Of a stretch of DNA of 64,000 nucleotides, positions 43,756 through 54,300 are shown piece after piece. Source of the stretch: Cytidiella melzeri (taxonomy: Eukaryota > Basidiomycota > Agaricomycetes > Polyporales > Irpicaceae); assembly GCA_022592445.1 (NCBI GenBank), contig JABYQR010000057.1, positions 1 to 64,000 of the forward strand, written 5' to 3'. A program made the position numbers and the translations under genes. Below the pieces are notes generated by a model that was not told the DNA's origin, made no database searches, and was given only the letters and a program-made list of their open reading frames with translations. The stretch's first letter is position 1, and each line of letters begins with the position of its first letter.

Positions 43756-43832
43756 TTGTCACAGATTTTCAATGTTTCTACAAGACTTGCCTTACCAGGC
43801 AACGGTATTATTGGGAATATTTAAGCCCTTGT
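43756..43832. repeat. 77 bp dispersed block, second copy
   Basis: Nearly identical to 6943-7019; see that entry. Here it directly precedes a probable LTR. Confidence 0.7.
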
Positions 43833-44480
43833 CAAGCGCTTATCCAGCGCTTATCCGGCGTCTATTTAGGCGCTTATCCAGCGCTTATCTGGCGCTTATC
43901 AGGCGCCTATTCCGGCGCTTATTCTCAGTGCCTATCAATTGATGCGCTGATGCGCTTCCTGTCTCTGATGCACTGATGCGCTCCTTTCCTTATCTGTGTA
44001 TCACATGATAGAACTCTCTGGAACATTGTGGAACTTGCTGGAACTATGATGTCATAGTATAGAACATTCCATTAGATGATGTCATAGTTCATAGAACCTT
44101 CTGGAAAAGTCTAGCCTTGTCTTAGAACAAGCTAGAACAAGTCTAGCCTTGGAGCTGGGTCATGGGGTCAGGTCATGGGGACAATTGCTATTGGTTGATT
44201 ATTGAAGTGGCACCACTAGGGCATAGGGCATGCTTAGTAAGGTAGATTACTTCGCTTACTCATGTGGTATTAGGGGTCTTAGGGTAGTACCTGGGGTCCT
44301 CCCCTTCATGTATATATAGAGGCACTCCTGAGGGCATATCCCCTCAGTCTTATCCACTCTGTTGATAAAGGACTACCTTGTACTCTCCAGTACTTCGCTC
44401 ACCACACCTCTTACTCTCTATATCTCTATCTCCCCCTCAAGTTAAACACTTATCTGGTGGGTGTAACCTTAACTGTTACA
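43830..44480 (+). repeat. Probable solo LTR with 12 bp tandem repeats at its start
   Basis: Begins TGTCAAGCGC and ends AACTGTTACA. Bases 43836-43925 are imperfect repeats of a ~12 bp unit (GGCGCTTATCCA). A TATA box (GTATATATAGAGG) lies at about 44311, and the following 170 bp look like R-U5. No target duplication or partner LTR is seen in the window, so the limits are tentative. Confidence 0.4.
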
Positions 44481-44673
44481 GGGAGCAGGTGCACTACAAT
44501 CGGCCCAGCTGCTATTCCGCCAATCAGGCACATTATTTTACGTTTATATCCATGGGAAAACACTTTCAATTATGTGTGCAAGTTATTGTACAAGATGATC
44601 CCATGTGTGGCCACCCATCTCTACTCTCCACCATGTTCAATGCATAGCACCTTCTCCTTTGTTTCAAATAACA

Positions 44674-44989
44674 TGGTTTCTTCACCAATTGTTCGCATAT
44701 GTATCCAAAATTGATTTAACAAAGCCACTAGACGTTAGGAACAGTACATGTATATACAGAGGGCCAGACACCCCTGTGGCCACTACAGATCTGGCTACAG
44801 TGAGAGATCTATCAAGTAATTATTAAATCGGACTTCAAAATCATATTCTACACACTTAAGAATACCCTATATACCCAAGAAAAACCAAGTGAATCGAAGG
44901 GGAAGCCATGGAATTATGCTATACAGCGCTCATCATTGTAGACAGCGAGCGCGGGAGCAGGAACATTGCCGGCGATAATCCGCACGTCA
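44674..44989. repeat. Dispersed ~315 bp repeat, probable solo LTR (copy 2)
   Basis: Matches 2098-2411; TGGTTTCTTCACC at the start and CCGCACGTCA at the end. Confidence 0.5.
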
Positions 44990-45071
44990 TTCGCCTCGCC
45001 TTTTCCCTTTCATCACTCCTGTCTCACTATCATTGTTCGCTGTCCTTGCCGCTTCCGCTTGAAATGTTTCG

Positions 45072-45298
45072 TGTTGTTTTTGCAGGGTTTTTGGAGTGCG
45101 CACGGGAGGGGGGCGTGAATCAATGAACACAATGTTATTCAGTAGCTACGCAAATACAAGGTTTTTATATTATTTTACAGAAGCGGATAAGACTAAAAGA
45201 AAATACCGTGATGGGTTTCCTGCGCGGAATGACGAAGGCGGGCAGCGGGAACAAACGGATACAAACACAAATTGGGCGGAAACCTTAAAAAAACAACA
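45072..45298 (-). repeat. Solo LTR of the gag-only element family, TSD TTTCG
   Basis: The reverse complement of the 225 bp LTR at 31825-32049 (227 bp here, roughly 85-90% alike). TTTCG stands on both sides (45067-45071 and 45299-45303), so a full element once sat here and was removed by LTR-LTR recombination. Reads TGTTGTTTTTGC...AAACAACA on the plus strand. Confidence 0.9.
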
Positions 45299-45348
45299 TT
45301 TCGTTCGCAGGTAATTCCCTTATATATACACAACATTCCTACTCCCTA

Positions 45349-45658
45349 TGTCGAGCCAGTATCGCCAACCACGACACTAGCCCGACAGAGGCAGGGGAAA
45401 GGGACGCTTACCTGTTGTTGGTTGGTAGGGTTAGGTGTAGGCTTTGGGGGCGAGTAGTGAGAGTAAAAGACGTATGGATTGCCTCGCAGACGTGAGGTTT
45501 TTATCTACTACTACAAGCGTACAAACAAATGTAAATACAGAGCGCGTGAGCGCTAGTCAGCTTTCCATTGCGTTTCGACACAGCGTAACATGCGGTTTCC
45601 GACACAGCTCAGCATGTGCTTCGACACAGCTCAGCACATGCTTCGACACAGCTCAACA
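45349..45658 (-). repeat. 3' LTR of the 5.9 kb copia element
   Basis: 310 bp, TGTCGAGCC...CTCAACA on the plus strand. The pol stop codon (TGA) lies inside it, at 45653-45655. Confidence 0.9.
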
Positions 45659-47293
45659 CTCCCCCTCGCTAAGTATGGTGGGTCGTTTTCTTCGAACTGC
45701 CTTGACTGTAGCGCCTGGAACGCTGATCTCAAGTCCAAGCATTTGTTGGAACTTGATGAACTTGACTCTTCCGAGATTCTTAGTGAAAAGGTTGGCCGGG
45801 TTTTCCTCTCCTGGAACAAATAGAATTTGTACGAGTTGCTGGTCGACGACATCGCGAATGAAATGATAGCGGATGTCGATATGCTTCGAGCGCTTCTCGG
45901 TCACAGGGTTGGTAGAGACAAATATTGCGCCTTGGTTGTCACAACAGATCGGAATGGGTTCGAGATTGTAGCCGAGCTCAGAGAGCATTGATCTAACCCA
46001 GATCACCTGGCGCGAGCAATCGCTCAGAGCCATGTACTTGGCATCCATTGATGAGTGCGCAACAGTACGTTGTGCGCGTGACTGCCAGCTGAATACACCT
46101 CCTGCAAGTTTGAGGATGTAGCCAGTCTGTGAACGGCGAGTGTTAGGATCTGATCCCCAATCCGCATCTGTGAATGCAACTAGACCTAAGTCTGATTGGC
46201 TGTCATACTCGAGACAATAGTCGCGAGTCCCTATGAGGTAGCGGCAAATATAGAGTGCCTTGCTAATGTGGTCCTCACTTGGGTTAGCGCTCTGTTGAGC
46301 AAGCTTAGTGACAGCGAACGCAATGTCTGGCCGGGTGCCAAGCATGATGTAGAGCAACGAGCCGATAATCATTTGGAAACGACTTCGGCGAGCTGGATCA
46401 ACAGCTCCTTCATATGTGACGGGATTGTAGCCGTCGGGCAAGGGTGTCGGCGCCGGCTTGGCGTCCTGCATGCCGCAGCGTTCAAGCACTTTATCAAGAT
46501 AAGCACTTTGGTCTATACAGAGCTTAGTGCCGTGCCTTTGAATACGCATGCGCAGGAATTCTTTGACTTCAGGTAAGTCACGACATTCCCACTTGTCCAT
46601 GAAGCGTGCCTTGTCTTGGCGCACCTTGAACTGGTTGGAGCCCATGAAGATTGCGTCATCAACGTATATGACGACCACAATAATGTCTTCACCGTCAAAT
46701 TTGACAAAGACACCAGCGTCAGACCTTAAATGTTTAAAGCCGAGCTTCTTCATGAATTTGTCTAGTGTTCGCCACCAGACTAGACCAGCCTGCTTAAGTC
46801 CGTAGAGCGCTTTGCGCAGGCGAAACACAAGGTGCTCCATGCCTTTCTCTACGAAGCCTTCTGGCTGTTCCATATAGATCTCCTCTTCTAAGTCGCCGTA
46901 CAAATAGGCGCTTCGCACATCTAAACCAGTCATAAACCAGCCTTCGAGTGCAGACAGTGCAAGAATGAGCCTGACGGTCTCAAATCTCACAACTGGAGAG
47001 AAGATTTGGTCAAAGTCTATGCCTTCGACCTGCGTAAAACCACGAGCTACAAGCCGGGCTTTCTTGCGATTGTCTGACTTTACGTCAAAAACCCATCTAT
47101 TCTTGATGACTTTCCGGTTTTTTGGTCTGTCAACAAGATCGTAGACTTTGCGATCTTTGAGGGCTTTAAGCTCCTCACGCGCAGCCTTACGCCATTCTGC
47201 CTGCTCTTTTTTGCGTAATTGCAGGATATCACGGAATGTCCATTCGCGAGGATTAGACATTGGGTCAATCGGCTCGACAGCTTTGTTAAGCAT
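45653..47293 (-). CDS. Copia reverse transcriptase-RNase H
   Basis: Open frame of 546 codons. RT begins near EWRKAAREELKALKDRKVYD and has RWVFDVKSDNRKKARLVARG, TGLDVRSAYLYGDLEEEIYM, and the catalytic VVIYVDDAIF. RNase H follows (LVAFTDADWGSDPNTRRSQT, HSSMDAKYMALSDCSRQV, KHIDIRYHFIRD). The frame ends in GEC and a TGA that is part of the LTR start (TGTTGA). It copies the element RNA into DNA. It is intact in itself but out of frame with the integrase piece upstream. Confidence 0.9.
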   Translation of the reverse strand: MLNKAVEPIDPMSNPREWTFRDILQLRKKEQAEWRKAAREELKALKDRKVYDLVDRPKNRKVIKNRWVFDVKSDNRKKARLVARGFTQVEGIDFDQIFSPVVRFETVRLILALSALEGWFMTGLDVRSAYLYGDLEEEIYMEQPEGFVEKGMEHLVFRLRKALYGLKQAGLVWWRTLDKFMKKLGFKHLRSDAGVFVKFDGEDIIVVVIYVDDAIFMGSNQFKVRQDKARFMDKWECRDLPEVKEFLRMRIQRHGTKLCIDQSAYLDKVLERCGMQDAKPAPTPLPDGYNPVTYEGAVDPARRSRFQMIIGSLLYIMLGTRPDIAFAVTKLAQQSANPSEDHISKALYICRYLIGTRDYCLEYDSQSDLGLVAFTDADWGSDPNTRRSQTGYILKLAGGVFSWQSRAQRTVAHSSMDAKYMALSDCSRQVIWVRSMLSELGYNLEPIPICCDNQGAIFVSTNPVTEKRSKHIDIRYHFIRDVVDQQLVQILFVPGEENPANLFTKNLGRVKFIKFQQMLGLEISVPGATVKAVRRKRPTILSEGEC

Positions 47294-47784
47294 GTAGTTG
47301 AGGAAATTTGCTCCCCCTTCACGGCATAGGGCTGCCAGTTCTGCTTCGACTGATGCTGACTCATTCTCAGAATTGAGCGGCGTAAGTTCGCTCGAGTCGC
47401 TATCATTTCCAGGTTGAGGATCTTCAGAGGGATTGTTACTCTGAACAGGACTGGGAGAACGAGGCGCGGACCATCTTTTCTCACCTGTTGGGGATCTTGC
47501 CGTCGAGGGCGACTTGTTTTAGGCTGATCATTACCCAACTTCCTTCGAAGATCACTTCGTTGACGCTCAGTGGTGTTGTTTTCCCATAGACGCACCTGGT
47601 CGTGCAGGTGGTGGATTCCTTTGACGCGCAGATCGACGGGCTGAGGTGCCGGTTGATCTCCCGGAGCATCATCAGGAGGACTCGGACTACGCTCTGGAAG
47701 CGGTGCGGGATCTTCGTCAAGATCTCGGTCCGGTCGCTTTTGTGAAGGATGAGGGCGACGTGGAGGAATTCATCATCTCCGGCG
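47294..47784 (-). pseudogene. Linker between integrase and RT, frameshifted
   Basis: Normally a Ser/Pro/Asp-rich linker of the copia polyprotein. Pieces are readable in two other frames (47481-47720 and 47080-47595), so at least two indels lie between about 47480 and 47830. Confidence 0.6.
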
Positions 47785-48909
47785 TCATGAAGCCAAGACC
47801 ATCAGAATGGTTGTCATCATTGTCATCGGCGGGACGCTGCTCACGTGGGCGCGATCGCCGCGTCTTAGAGTCTGGACACTTAGGGAAAAAGCTTCATCAA
47901 ATTCGGCTTGAGTAGCCTCAAAGACAACATTGTTTGGGGCGCGCATGAATTTCCAGCCATGAGTGGTTTGACCGATGTAGGTCATCATCTCACTCTTGGG
48001 TGCAAGTTTGTTAGCACGCACTTTAGGCGGAATAAATACGTAAGCGCCGCAGCCAAACACGCGAAGTTTGGAGACATCAGGGACTTCGCTGTAGAGGATT
48101 TCGTAAGGCGTACGCCACTTGTGACGACGCATGGGAGTTCTGTTGTACACGTGAACAGCATGTTCTACGGTAAAATTCCACCATGATGGGGGAAGGCACG
48201 CGGTAAAACGCATGGCTTCGGCCTTATCCATCATTGTACGCATGAATCGTTCAGCACGACCATTCTGCTGATGCATGTGTGGTGTGGACTGAAGGATAAC
48301 AATGCCGTTGTCAAGTAACAAGTCATCAAACACTTTTGACTTGTACTCTCCCCCTGCATCGGACATCCATTTCTTGACTTTGGCGTTGAACTGAGTATTC
48401 ACCATAGCGAGAAATTGTCTCGTAGCGTCTATTGCTTGAGACTTCTGTCGTAATGCCTTCAACCACGTGTGTGATGTGAAGTCGTCAACAAACGTGATTA
48501 CGTATTTGTGACGGTGATATGATTCGACAGGGAATTCCTTCAAATCAGAGTGAATGATCTGGAATGATCTAGTCGCACGCTGATCTGATGCAGGGAAAGG
48601 GCGTGTAGGCATCTTGCCTTGCGCGCATCCTTGACAGGGGTTTTTTGGTGGATCAAACTTGAAATCCGGTAACCCCTTTGTGTGACCCTTCAGACGGCGC
48701 AACACCTCATCGCCAGGGTGCGCAAAACGTCGATGGGCAATGTCATGAGTGACATGCGCAACTTGTCGACTAGCGACATGTGCGTGATTCTGAATCCCAA
48801 ACGTAGGACATCTAGGAAACAGAGGGTCGAAACGAAGCCGAAGCTTACCAGTTTCGCTGACAACGTCAATCGTCAATTTGCTGGTAATCACCGGTAACAC
48901 GCATGCCAT
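47785..48909 (-). CDS. Copia integrase
   Basis: The GAG-pre-integrase zinc site is present (HDIAHRRFAHPGDEVLRRL, then CQGCAQGK: His-His-Cys-Cys). The catalytic core follows, with the first Asp in FQIIHSDLKEFP, the second in KKWMSDAGGEYKSK and the Glu in HQQNGRAERFMRTMMD. WRTPYEILYSEVPDVSKLRV is the usual C-terminal block. It overlaps the gag-protease frame by 44 bp in a different frame; its first residues duplicate the end of that frame. It would insert the cDNA into host chromosomes. Confidence 0.85.
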   Translation of the reverse strand: MACVLPVITSKLTIDVVSETGKLRLRFDPLFPRCPTFGIQNHAHVASRQVAHVTHDIAHRRFAHPGDEVLRRLKGHTKGLPDFKFDPPKNPCQGCAQGKMPTRPFPASDQRATRSFQIIHSDLKEFPVESYHRHKYVITFVDDFTSHTWLKALRQKSQAIDATRQFLAMVNTQFNAKVKKWMSDAGGEYKSKVFDDLLLDNGIVILQSTPHMHQQNGRAERFMRTMMDKAEAMRFTACLPPSWWNFTVEHAVHVYNRTPMRRHKWRTPYEILYSEVPDVSKLRVFGCGAYVFIPPKVRANKLAPKSEMMTYIGQTTHGWKFMRAPNNVVFEATQAEFDEAFSLSVQTLRRGDRAHVSSVPPMTMMTTILMVLAS

Positions 48910-50683
48910 TATTTAGCAGCTGACCGAGTGATATGAGTTTGACATTCAGATTTGGCATATAGTACACTTCGTTCAATGTATAAGTGTCACCATTTGAGAG
49001 ACGCATTGTAACGTTACCCACGATCGTAATTTTAACGTTCCGAGTTGCAGTTGAGACTGTGATCGGTCGTGGTAGAGTGCGTTTATCTTGCAACTCATTC
49101 TCATCAAAGGTGAAGTGCATAGAAGCACCAGAGTCAAGCAGCCACAAGTGTTGTGATTCTGCGTCGAGATGTTTCTCACACTTAGTACATTCTGCAAAAT
49201 CCCTGTCATGCACACATTTATTCGAGACGTTATGGTAATACATCGACGAAATAACTACGCGATCACGTTCACAAGCAGAATCTGTTGGAACGGCGTCAGC
49301 GACTGTGAGTGCAGGAACGCAAGAACGAAAGACTTGCCAGTTGTAAGTACCAGCGGTCTTGAGGTAATCGTCGTCGTTGTCAGTACCGAACGAGACTGCA
49401 TCATCCTCATCATCGTTGTAAGGCCCGGGAGTAGGCGCGCGGAGCTCGTCAAGGGACACAGGGGTCTCCTTGGAAGGACTATTGTGGAAGACAACTTCCT
49501 CGTCTTCGCTGTCAGAGACAACGTCGACCCTGCCACGCTTCGAGGGGCGACTCGAACCTTCAACGAACTCTGGTTCAGGAGAAGGGCGCTTGGCTGACGG
49601 CTTGTCGCGAATGACAGCCTCGAGGGTACGGATACGCTCAGCCGTAGCAGGAACTCCAAGGCGCTGGGCGAGAGCCTGAGCAGCCTTGAAGCTGGGGTAG
49701 TTGTTTCCAGCTCGAACAGGACGAGCACCAATACGCTTATCAAGCGGAACCTTAACTGGCTCAGGTGCAGGCACTGGAGCTGGAGCAAAGACGGGTGCCA
49801 GCGGTGCGGTCAACGCGACGCTAGCGAAGTGGTTGTGTTCACCGCCTTTATTGCCATGAGAGCGGTGACGAGTCCTCTTCTTTGGTCCATTCTGCTGCTG
49901 CTGCCCCTGCTGCGTCTGCTGCTGCTGACCCTGAGGGCGCTGCTGCGTCTGCTGCTGACCAAACTTCGGGTCGTTGCCAGGCTTACGCTTGACAGCGGTC
50001 ACCTTTGAGGCCTGGGGCTGCGCCTGCTTGCCTTTGCCACGTGACTTAGACTGCTCGTAGGAGTTGACAATGGCAACACCAACATCGTCAGGCTTGACGT
50101 CGTTGACAGAGGTAGCGGCAGCGAGAAACTGGAGAAGGGTGTTGGCGTACGGAGGAGCCTTGGTGATAAGGAGCATGCCCTGAAGAAAGAGCGGGACCTC
50201 TACGCCATAGCCGGACAGACGCTGGAAGTGCTGAAGGAACTGGTCGATCGCAGGTCCAGGGTGCTTGTTGGCAGCAATGACGTGGTCAATGGCATGCCTA
50301 AACTCAGTGAACATGAGGGGGACACTGGGCTTGCCATACTTCGCCTTGAGGAGCTCCCACACCTCATTAGCAGTGGGGAGATCCACAATGAGCTCTTGAA
50401 TGGATGGGACAGCACGGAGGATAATTGCTCCACGTGCCTCCTCATCCTTCTCCGCCCAGGCATTGTAAGCGTCAAGCTCCTCCTGAGTAGGAGGGCGAGC
50501 AGCAATTGCCGGGCTATCACCATGGGCAGCGACGGCAGGGATGCCAGTCGGCCGCTCCATAGGCTCCTCGACAGCGCGGAAGGATTTGCGCGTCATGAGG
50601 TAGGCCTTAATGTTTGTGCTCCAGACGTTCCAATTTGTACCGTCTAGATGCTTGATGGAGGAGAGAGTGGCATTGTCGGCCAT
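48866..50683 (-). CDS. Copia gag-protease
   Basis: 605 codons from ATG 50683: gag of the UBN2 type (HLDGTNWNVWSTNIKAYLMT, ELIVDLPTANEVWELLKAKY), a Gln-rich basic stretch at residues ~225-290 (CAG-type repeats near 49890-49970), an acidic Ser/Asp region, a Cys-His cluster (CVHDRDFAECTKCEKH) in place of a canonical CCHC knuckle, and the protease motif WLLDSGASMHFT. It ends in QQIDD and a stop where related elements continue in frame into integrase. A single small indel near 48890-48910 explains this; a programmed shift is the alternative. Confidence 0.85.
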   Translation of the reverse strand: MADNATLSSIKHLDGTNWNVWSTNIKAYLMTRKSFRAVEEPMERPTGIPAVAAHGDSPAIAARPPTQEELDAYNAWAEKDEEARGAIILRAVPSIQELIVDLPTANEVWELLKAKYGKPSVPLMFTEFRHAIDHVIAANKHPGPAIDQFLQHFQRLSGYGVEVPLFLQGMLLITKAPPYANTLLQFLAAATSVNDVKPDDVGVAIVNSYEQSKSRGKGKQAQPQASKVTAVKRKPGNDPKFGQQQTQQRPQGQQQQTQQGQQQQNGPKKRTRHRSHGNKGGEHNHFASVALTAPLAPVFAPAPVPAPEPVKVPLDKRIGARPVRAGNNYPSFKAAQALAQRLGVPATAERIRTLEAVIRDKPSAKRPSPEPEFVEGSSRPSKRGRVDVVSDSEDEEVVFHNSPSKETPVSLDELRAPTPGPYNDDEDDAVSFGTDNDDDYLKTAGTYNWQVFRSCVPALTVADAVPTDSACERDRVVISSMYYHNVSNKCVHDRDFAECTKCEKHLDAESQHLWLLDSGASMHFTFDENELQDKRTLPRPITVSTATRNVKITIVGNVTMRLSNGDTYTLNEVYYMPNLNVKLISLGQLLNNGMRVTGDYQQIDD

Positions 50684-50895
50684 GATAATGTAAGAGTTCT
50701 AGGGGAAGACCTTCATCAGTGACGTTGAAAACGACAGTGACAAGGTTTCACCCTAGCGGGGCCCAAGCAGGCGCTCGCGGACAGCGTCGACGTCGATCGC
50801 GCGCGACATGGAACGAGGTACGCTCGACATGCGCGGCGAGAGCGAGCGCTGCAGATAAGCGCCGCACTCAATCGTTGTAGACGAGAGTGACAGGC

Positions 50896-50910
50896 GCGGG
50901 GCTCATAACC
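50896..50910 (-). other. Primer-binding site, half-tRNA-iMet type
   Basis: GGTTATGAGCCCCGC on the minus strand, directly after the 5' LTR. Confidence 0.8.
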
Positions 50911-51220
50911 TGTCGAGCCAGTATCGCCAACCGCGACACTAGCCCGACAGAGGCAGGGGAAAGGGACGCTTACCTGTTGTTGGTTGGTAGGGTTAGGTGT
51001 AGGCTTTGGGGGCGAGTAGTAAGAGTAAAAGACGTATGGATTGCCTCGCAGACGTGAGGTTTTTATCTACTACTACAAGCGTACAAACAAATGTAAATAC
51101 AGAGCGCGTGAGCGCTAGTCAGCTTTCCATCGCGTTTCGACACAGCGTAACATGCGGTTTCCGACACAGCTCAGCATGTGCTTCGACACAGCTCAGCACA
51201 TGCTTCGACACAGCTCAACA
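50911..51220 (-). repeat. 5' LTR of the 5.9 kb copia element
   Basis: 310 bp, the same length as the other LTR; differences seen at three positions. Confidence 0.9.
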
Positions 51221-51345
51221 TTGTGTGCAACACAATGTACACAATCTGTGCAAAAGCTGTATTAGGCACCCATGCATTGTATTACTACTATTGTGCATCA
51301 TCTCAACTTTCCTATGTATAACTTTCTCTAAGTAATCCAGAAAAA

Positions 51346-54300
51346 TTGGTATCTGGTATAAGAACCTACATACGCCCTGCTGTACAGGTGGGGAGAGACT
51401 CATATAATCCCTTCATATACTCATTATCCAGATCAGCCCACTCCTCTTGTAAGGCCTCCCACAGCTCCTCCTTATTGGATGGCTGCTGCTTGGAGCCTGT
51501 GATTTGCGGTCTATATTGTCCCAAAGATTCTTTGGAATATTTATATCAGGTGAATCTGGTCTTGGAATAAGCTGTATGTTAAAATCCAGGCCTAATTGGA
51601 TTGGTTCATGCTTGGAGCCAATTGGCAAAAAGGTAGTTGGGATCAGAATCGGCAAGAGGGGGACATGAGTGAGTTTCTGGCTTCAGCTAAGTAAGCTGTG
51701 CCTCTTGATAACTCTCAGACTCGGATTTGGGACTCAGAAAGATCAGAGGTTTGACCTCTAGTAATTGGGATTGGAGTCAAATTGGATAAAACATGAACTA
51801 TGAGCAGATATTGGGCAATGACAAGTAAGACTACTTCAGCTAGTGAAGTAGAATGAAGCAGGAGTGGAGAATGTGATTTGATATTCAGAACTGAAGACTT
51901 CTACTGTACAAGTTGGGTGTGCTTATATACTACTACAAGTTAGAAGTCTGATAGGAGGCGTGTATAGCAAACTGATATGGTTGAGTGTTCAGGTGTAAGT
52001 ATTGGAATCAAAAACAGATAAAGCAACAGTACAAGGAAGTGCTGGAAGGGGATGACCAGATGATGAAGTTCTGAAGGGTTCGGAAGATTGTCAGAGCATG
52101 TGATGTTGGAGGTGTGAAGTGATACCGGGAGTAGGCCGGAATGGTTGGAAGTTTGGTTCCAAATACATGAGTCAATTGGATTGTAACACTTTAGCAAGCT
52201 TGGACGTATGCTTCAGATCATTGACTGTTGGGGAATGATCTGTTGGAAGGTCAAATTTTGGTCTGCCAAGGTGCCCAACAGTGACTCCAATAGGATGGAG
52301 CAGTAAAGCTTTGCATCCATCTTCCCATCAATCCAGTGTAGCCTTCCCTTTCCCTTCATGCATCCCCACACCATGATAGTTCCTCCCCCATTGATATGCA
52401 CAGAAACCCTGGACATGCAACAAGCTCAAACAAGGACCCCTTCTTGCAAACAAGCAGAGCTCCTTGTCACTCAAGAGCCCTTGTAAGACGTCTCGAGGAT
52501 TGCGCGAGAGCTGGTTCTACAGCTTGCATCTCAAGCTTGTTTATACAGCTCACATCTCAAGCTTGTCTATGGCTCCGCCCTTGTGCCTTGTTTGGGCACT
52601 TGAGCTTGTTCTCCCTTGATTTGTGGTTTGAGTTCTTGTGCAAGTTCTTGTCCATGCTCTCTCGCGAGGTTTTGGGCAGCCTCGAGCACATTGGCACTTT
52701 CCCTTGCCACCCTTGGTTCCCTTGCAGCCCCTTTGCTCTCTCGCTCCCTTGGATCCCACAGCTCTTCTGATGGTCAGGGGAAGCTCGAGCAGCCTCTCTC
52801 TCTCTTCATTAATCCCCTCAATCTTGTCACTACAAGGATTTGTTTTCATTGCACTGCCTCCTACTCTCCTGTGTGGCCTTGAGTCACCAAGGCTTTGTTT
52901 GATTGGATGCTTGTGGTTCAGCCGCACAGGAAGCAGTGCGCTCCTTGTTCTTGTGACAGGTTTCATGTTTGCTCCTCGTTTTATCTCACACTGCCCTCTC
53001 TCACTGCCTTGTTCTCACCTGGACCTTTGATCTGATATGGACTTTTTGCAATTGTATTTATACACAGCATGTTTATACCTTGAGTAGTGGAGAATACAAC
53101 ACCCCCCATGTTTTCCCCTTCGAGTTTGCCTCTGCAAGCTTTACATCTCGTGTCTTGAGCCTTCTTACAGTTCGTATATCTCATTTGCATTGCATTCACA
53201 AAGCCTCTTGTGTTCCTCACTGTGTGTATTCTACTGGATTGCTTCACTGTGTTGCATTCCTCTTCCACTGTGTCCTTCTTTTGAGCCATTGTTTACCTTC
53301 TCTTGACCACTGAAATTATACTGTGTTCCTTTCACTGCCTTGTGTTTAAAGCCACATTTCTCTTTCACTCGGCAACTGCAATTCACTGTGTTCTCTCCTT
53401 TCCTCTCCTCCCTTCCGACCTTTTTCCATTGCTTCACTCAACCTTTGAGCTTGTTAACAACGGATACATCAAAAGGCAGGGTTGTGTGCACTGCTAAGAC
53501 CTAACAGTGCTGTCAGACCCCTGAGTACCTAAGACATGAGCGTCAAGCGAGTGAGCCCAAGGTGCCAAGGAAGAGAGCATGATTATAATATAACTGTACC
53601 AAAGACACGAGCATCGAGCGAGTGAGCTAAGTACAGGGTCAGCATATGTACATACTGCAAGTGCAAGAGAGACAAGCTTACCCCACGGTGTGAAGGAAGA
53701 GAGCACAATGGGGGGAAAAGAGAGGAATGAGTGAACTCTTATAGTACAATGAGAGACAGCTCAATAAGGAAATGATAATCAAGAAGGCTGTATCCGCGCG
53801 AATGAGGCTACGCTAACATGTGATTCATATAGAATGAGAACAATAAAAAGAACAAGGTAACCTTGTCCATGGGTGAGAGCTGGAAATATCAATACTTCCC
53901 CCACCATTACCCTCTTTGGTTCTTTACCTCACACCTTGTAAATCCCTCGGTGTGCATCACTGTCATTTCCTGTACTTCCCTACATGCCCAATCCCCTCCT
54001 CTTGCCCCTATTTGTTGTGCAGCTCCAATCTACCACTTGTGCTCCTCATGCTGCATCTCCTTGCATCTCATTGCTTCTTGCCGCACTGCATCACCTCTTG
54101 TTTGTGTTCAGGTGCAGCCTAGAACTCTTAGACCCACTCGCATCACATATTCACTCTGCCCCTGTTACTACTCACACAGGTGATCACCTCCCTCAAGGTC
54201 TGGTGTGTTTGTTCCTGGTCCCTCCATGTCCAGGGGGGGGTGTTAGTGTCTCACCGTGCTTCACTGTCTTCTGCACGTTCCAACCCAAAACCTCCTTGCC

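Larger units (their letters stand above)
45349..51220 (-). mobile_element. Near-complete Ty1/copia retrotransposon, 5872 bp
   Basis: 310 bp LTRs at both ends, about 99% identical (three differences seen), a half-iMet primer-binding site at 50896-50910 and a purine tract (GAGGGGGAG) at about 45659-45667. Order on the minus strand is gag, protease, integrase, RT, RNase H, the Ty1/copia order. The reading frame is broken between protease and integrase and between integrase and RT. No target duplication is found: CCCTA lies to the left and TTGTG to the right. Confidence 0.9.

Noticed and set aside
45590..45670. Short repeats of CGACACAGCTCAGCA as a CRISPR-like array
   Set aside because: They are an internal tandem repeat of the copia LTR, present in both LTRs, with no spacers.
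48866..48909. Programmed frameshift between gag-protease and integrase
   Set aside because: Possible, but a second break lies between integrase and RT and fungal copia elements normally use one frame, so ordinary mutation is more likely.
52616..53030. Long plus-strand frames in the T/C-rich repeat
   Set aside because: Leu/Ser/Phe-rich translations come from base composition; not shared with the other copy of the repeat.
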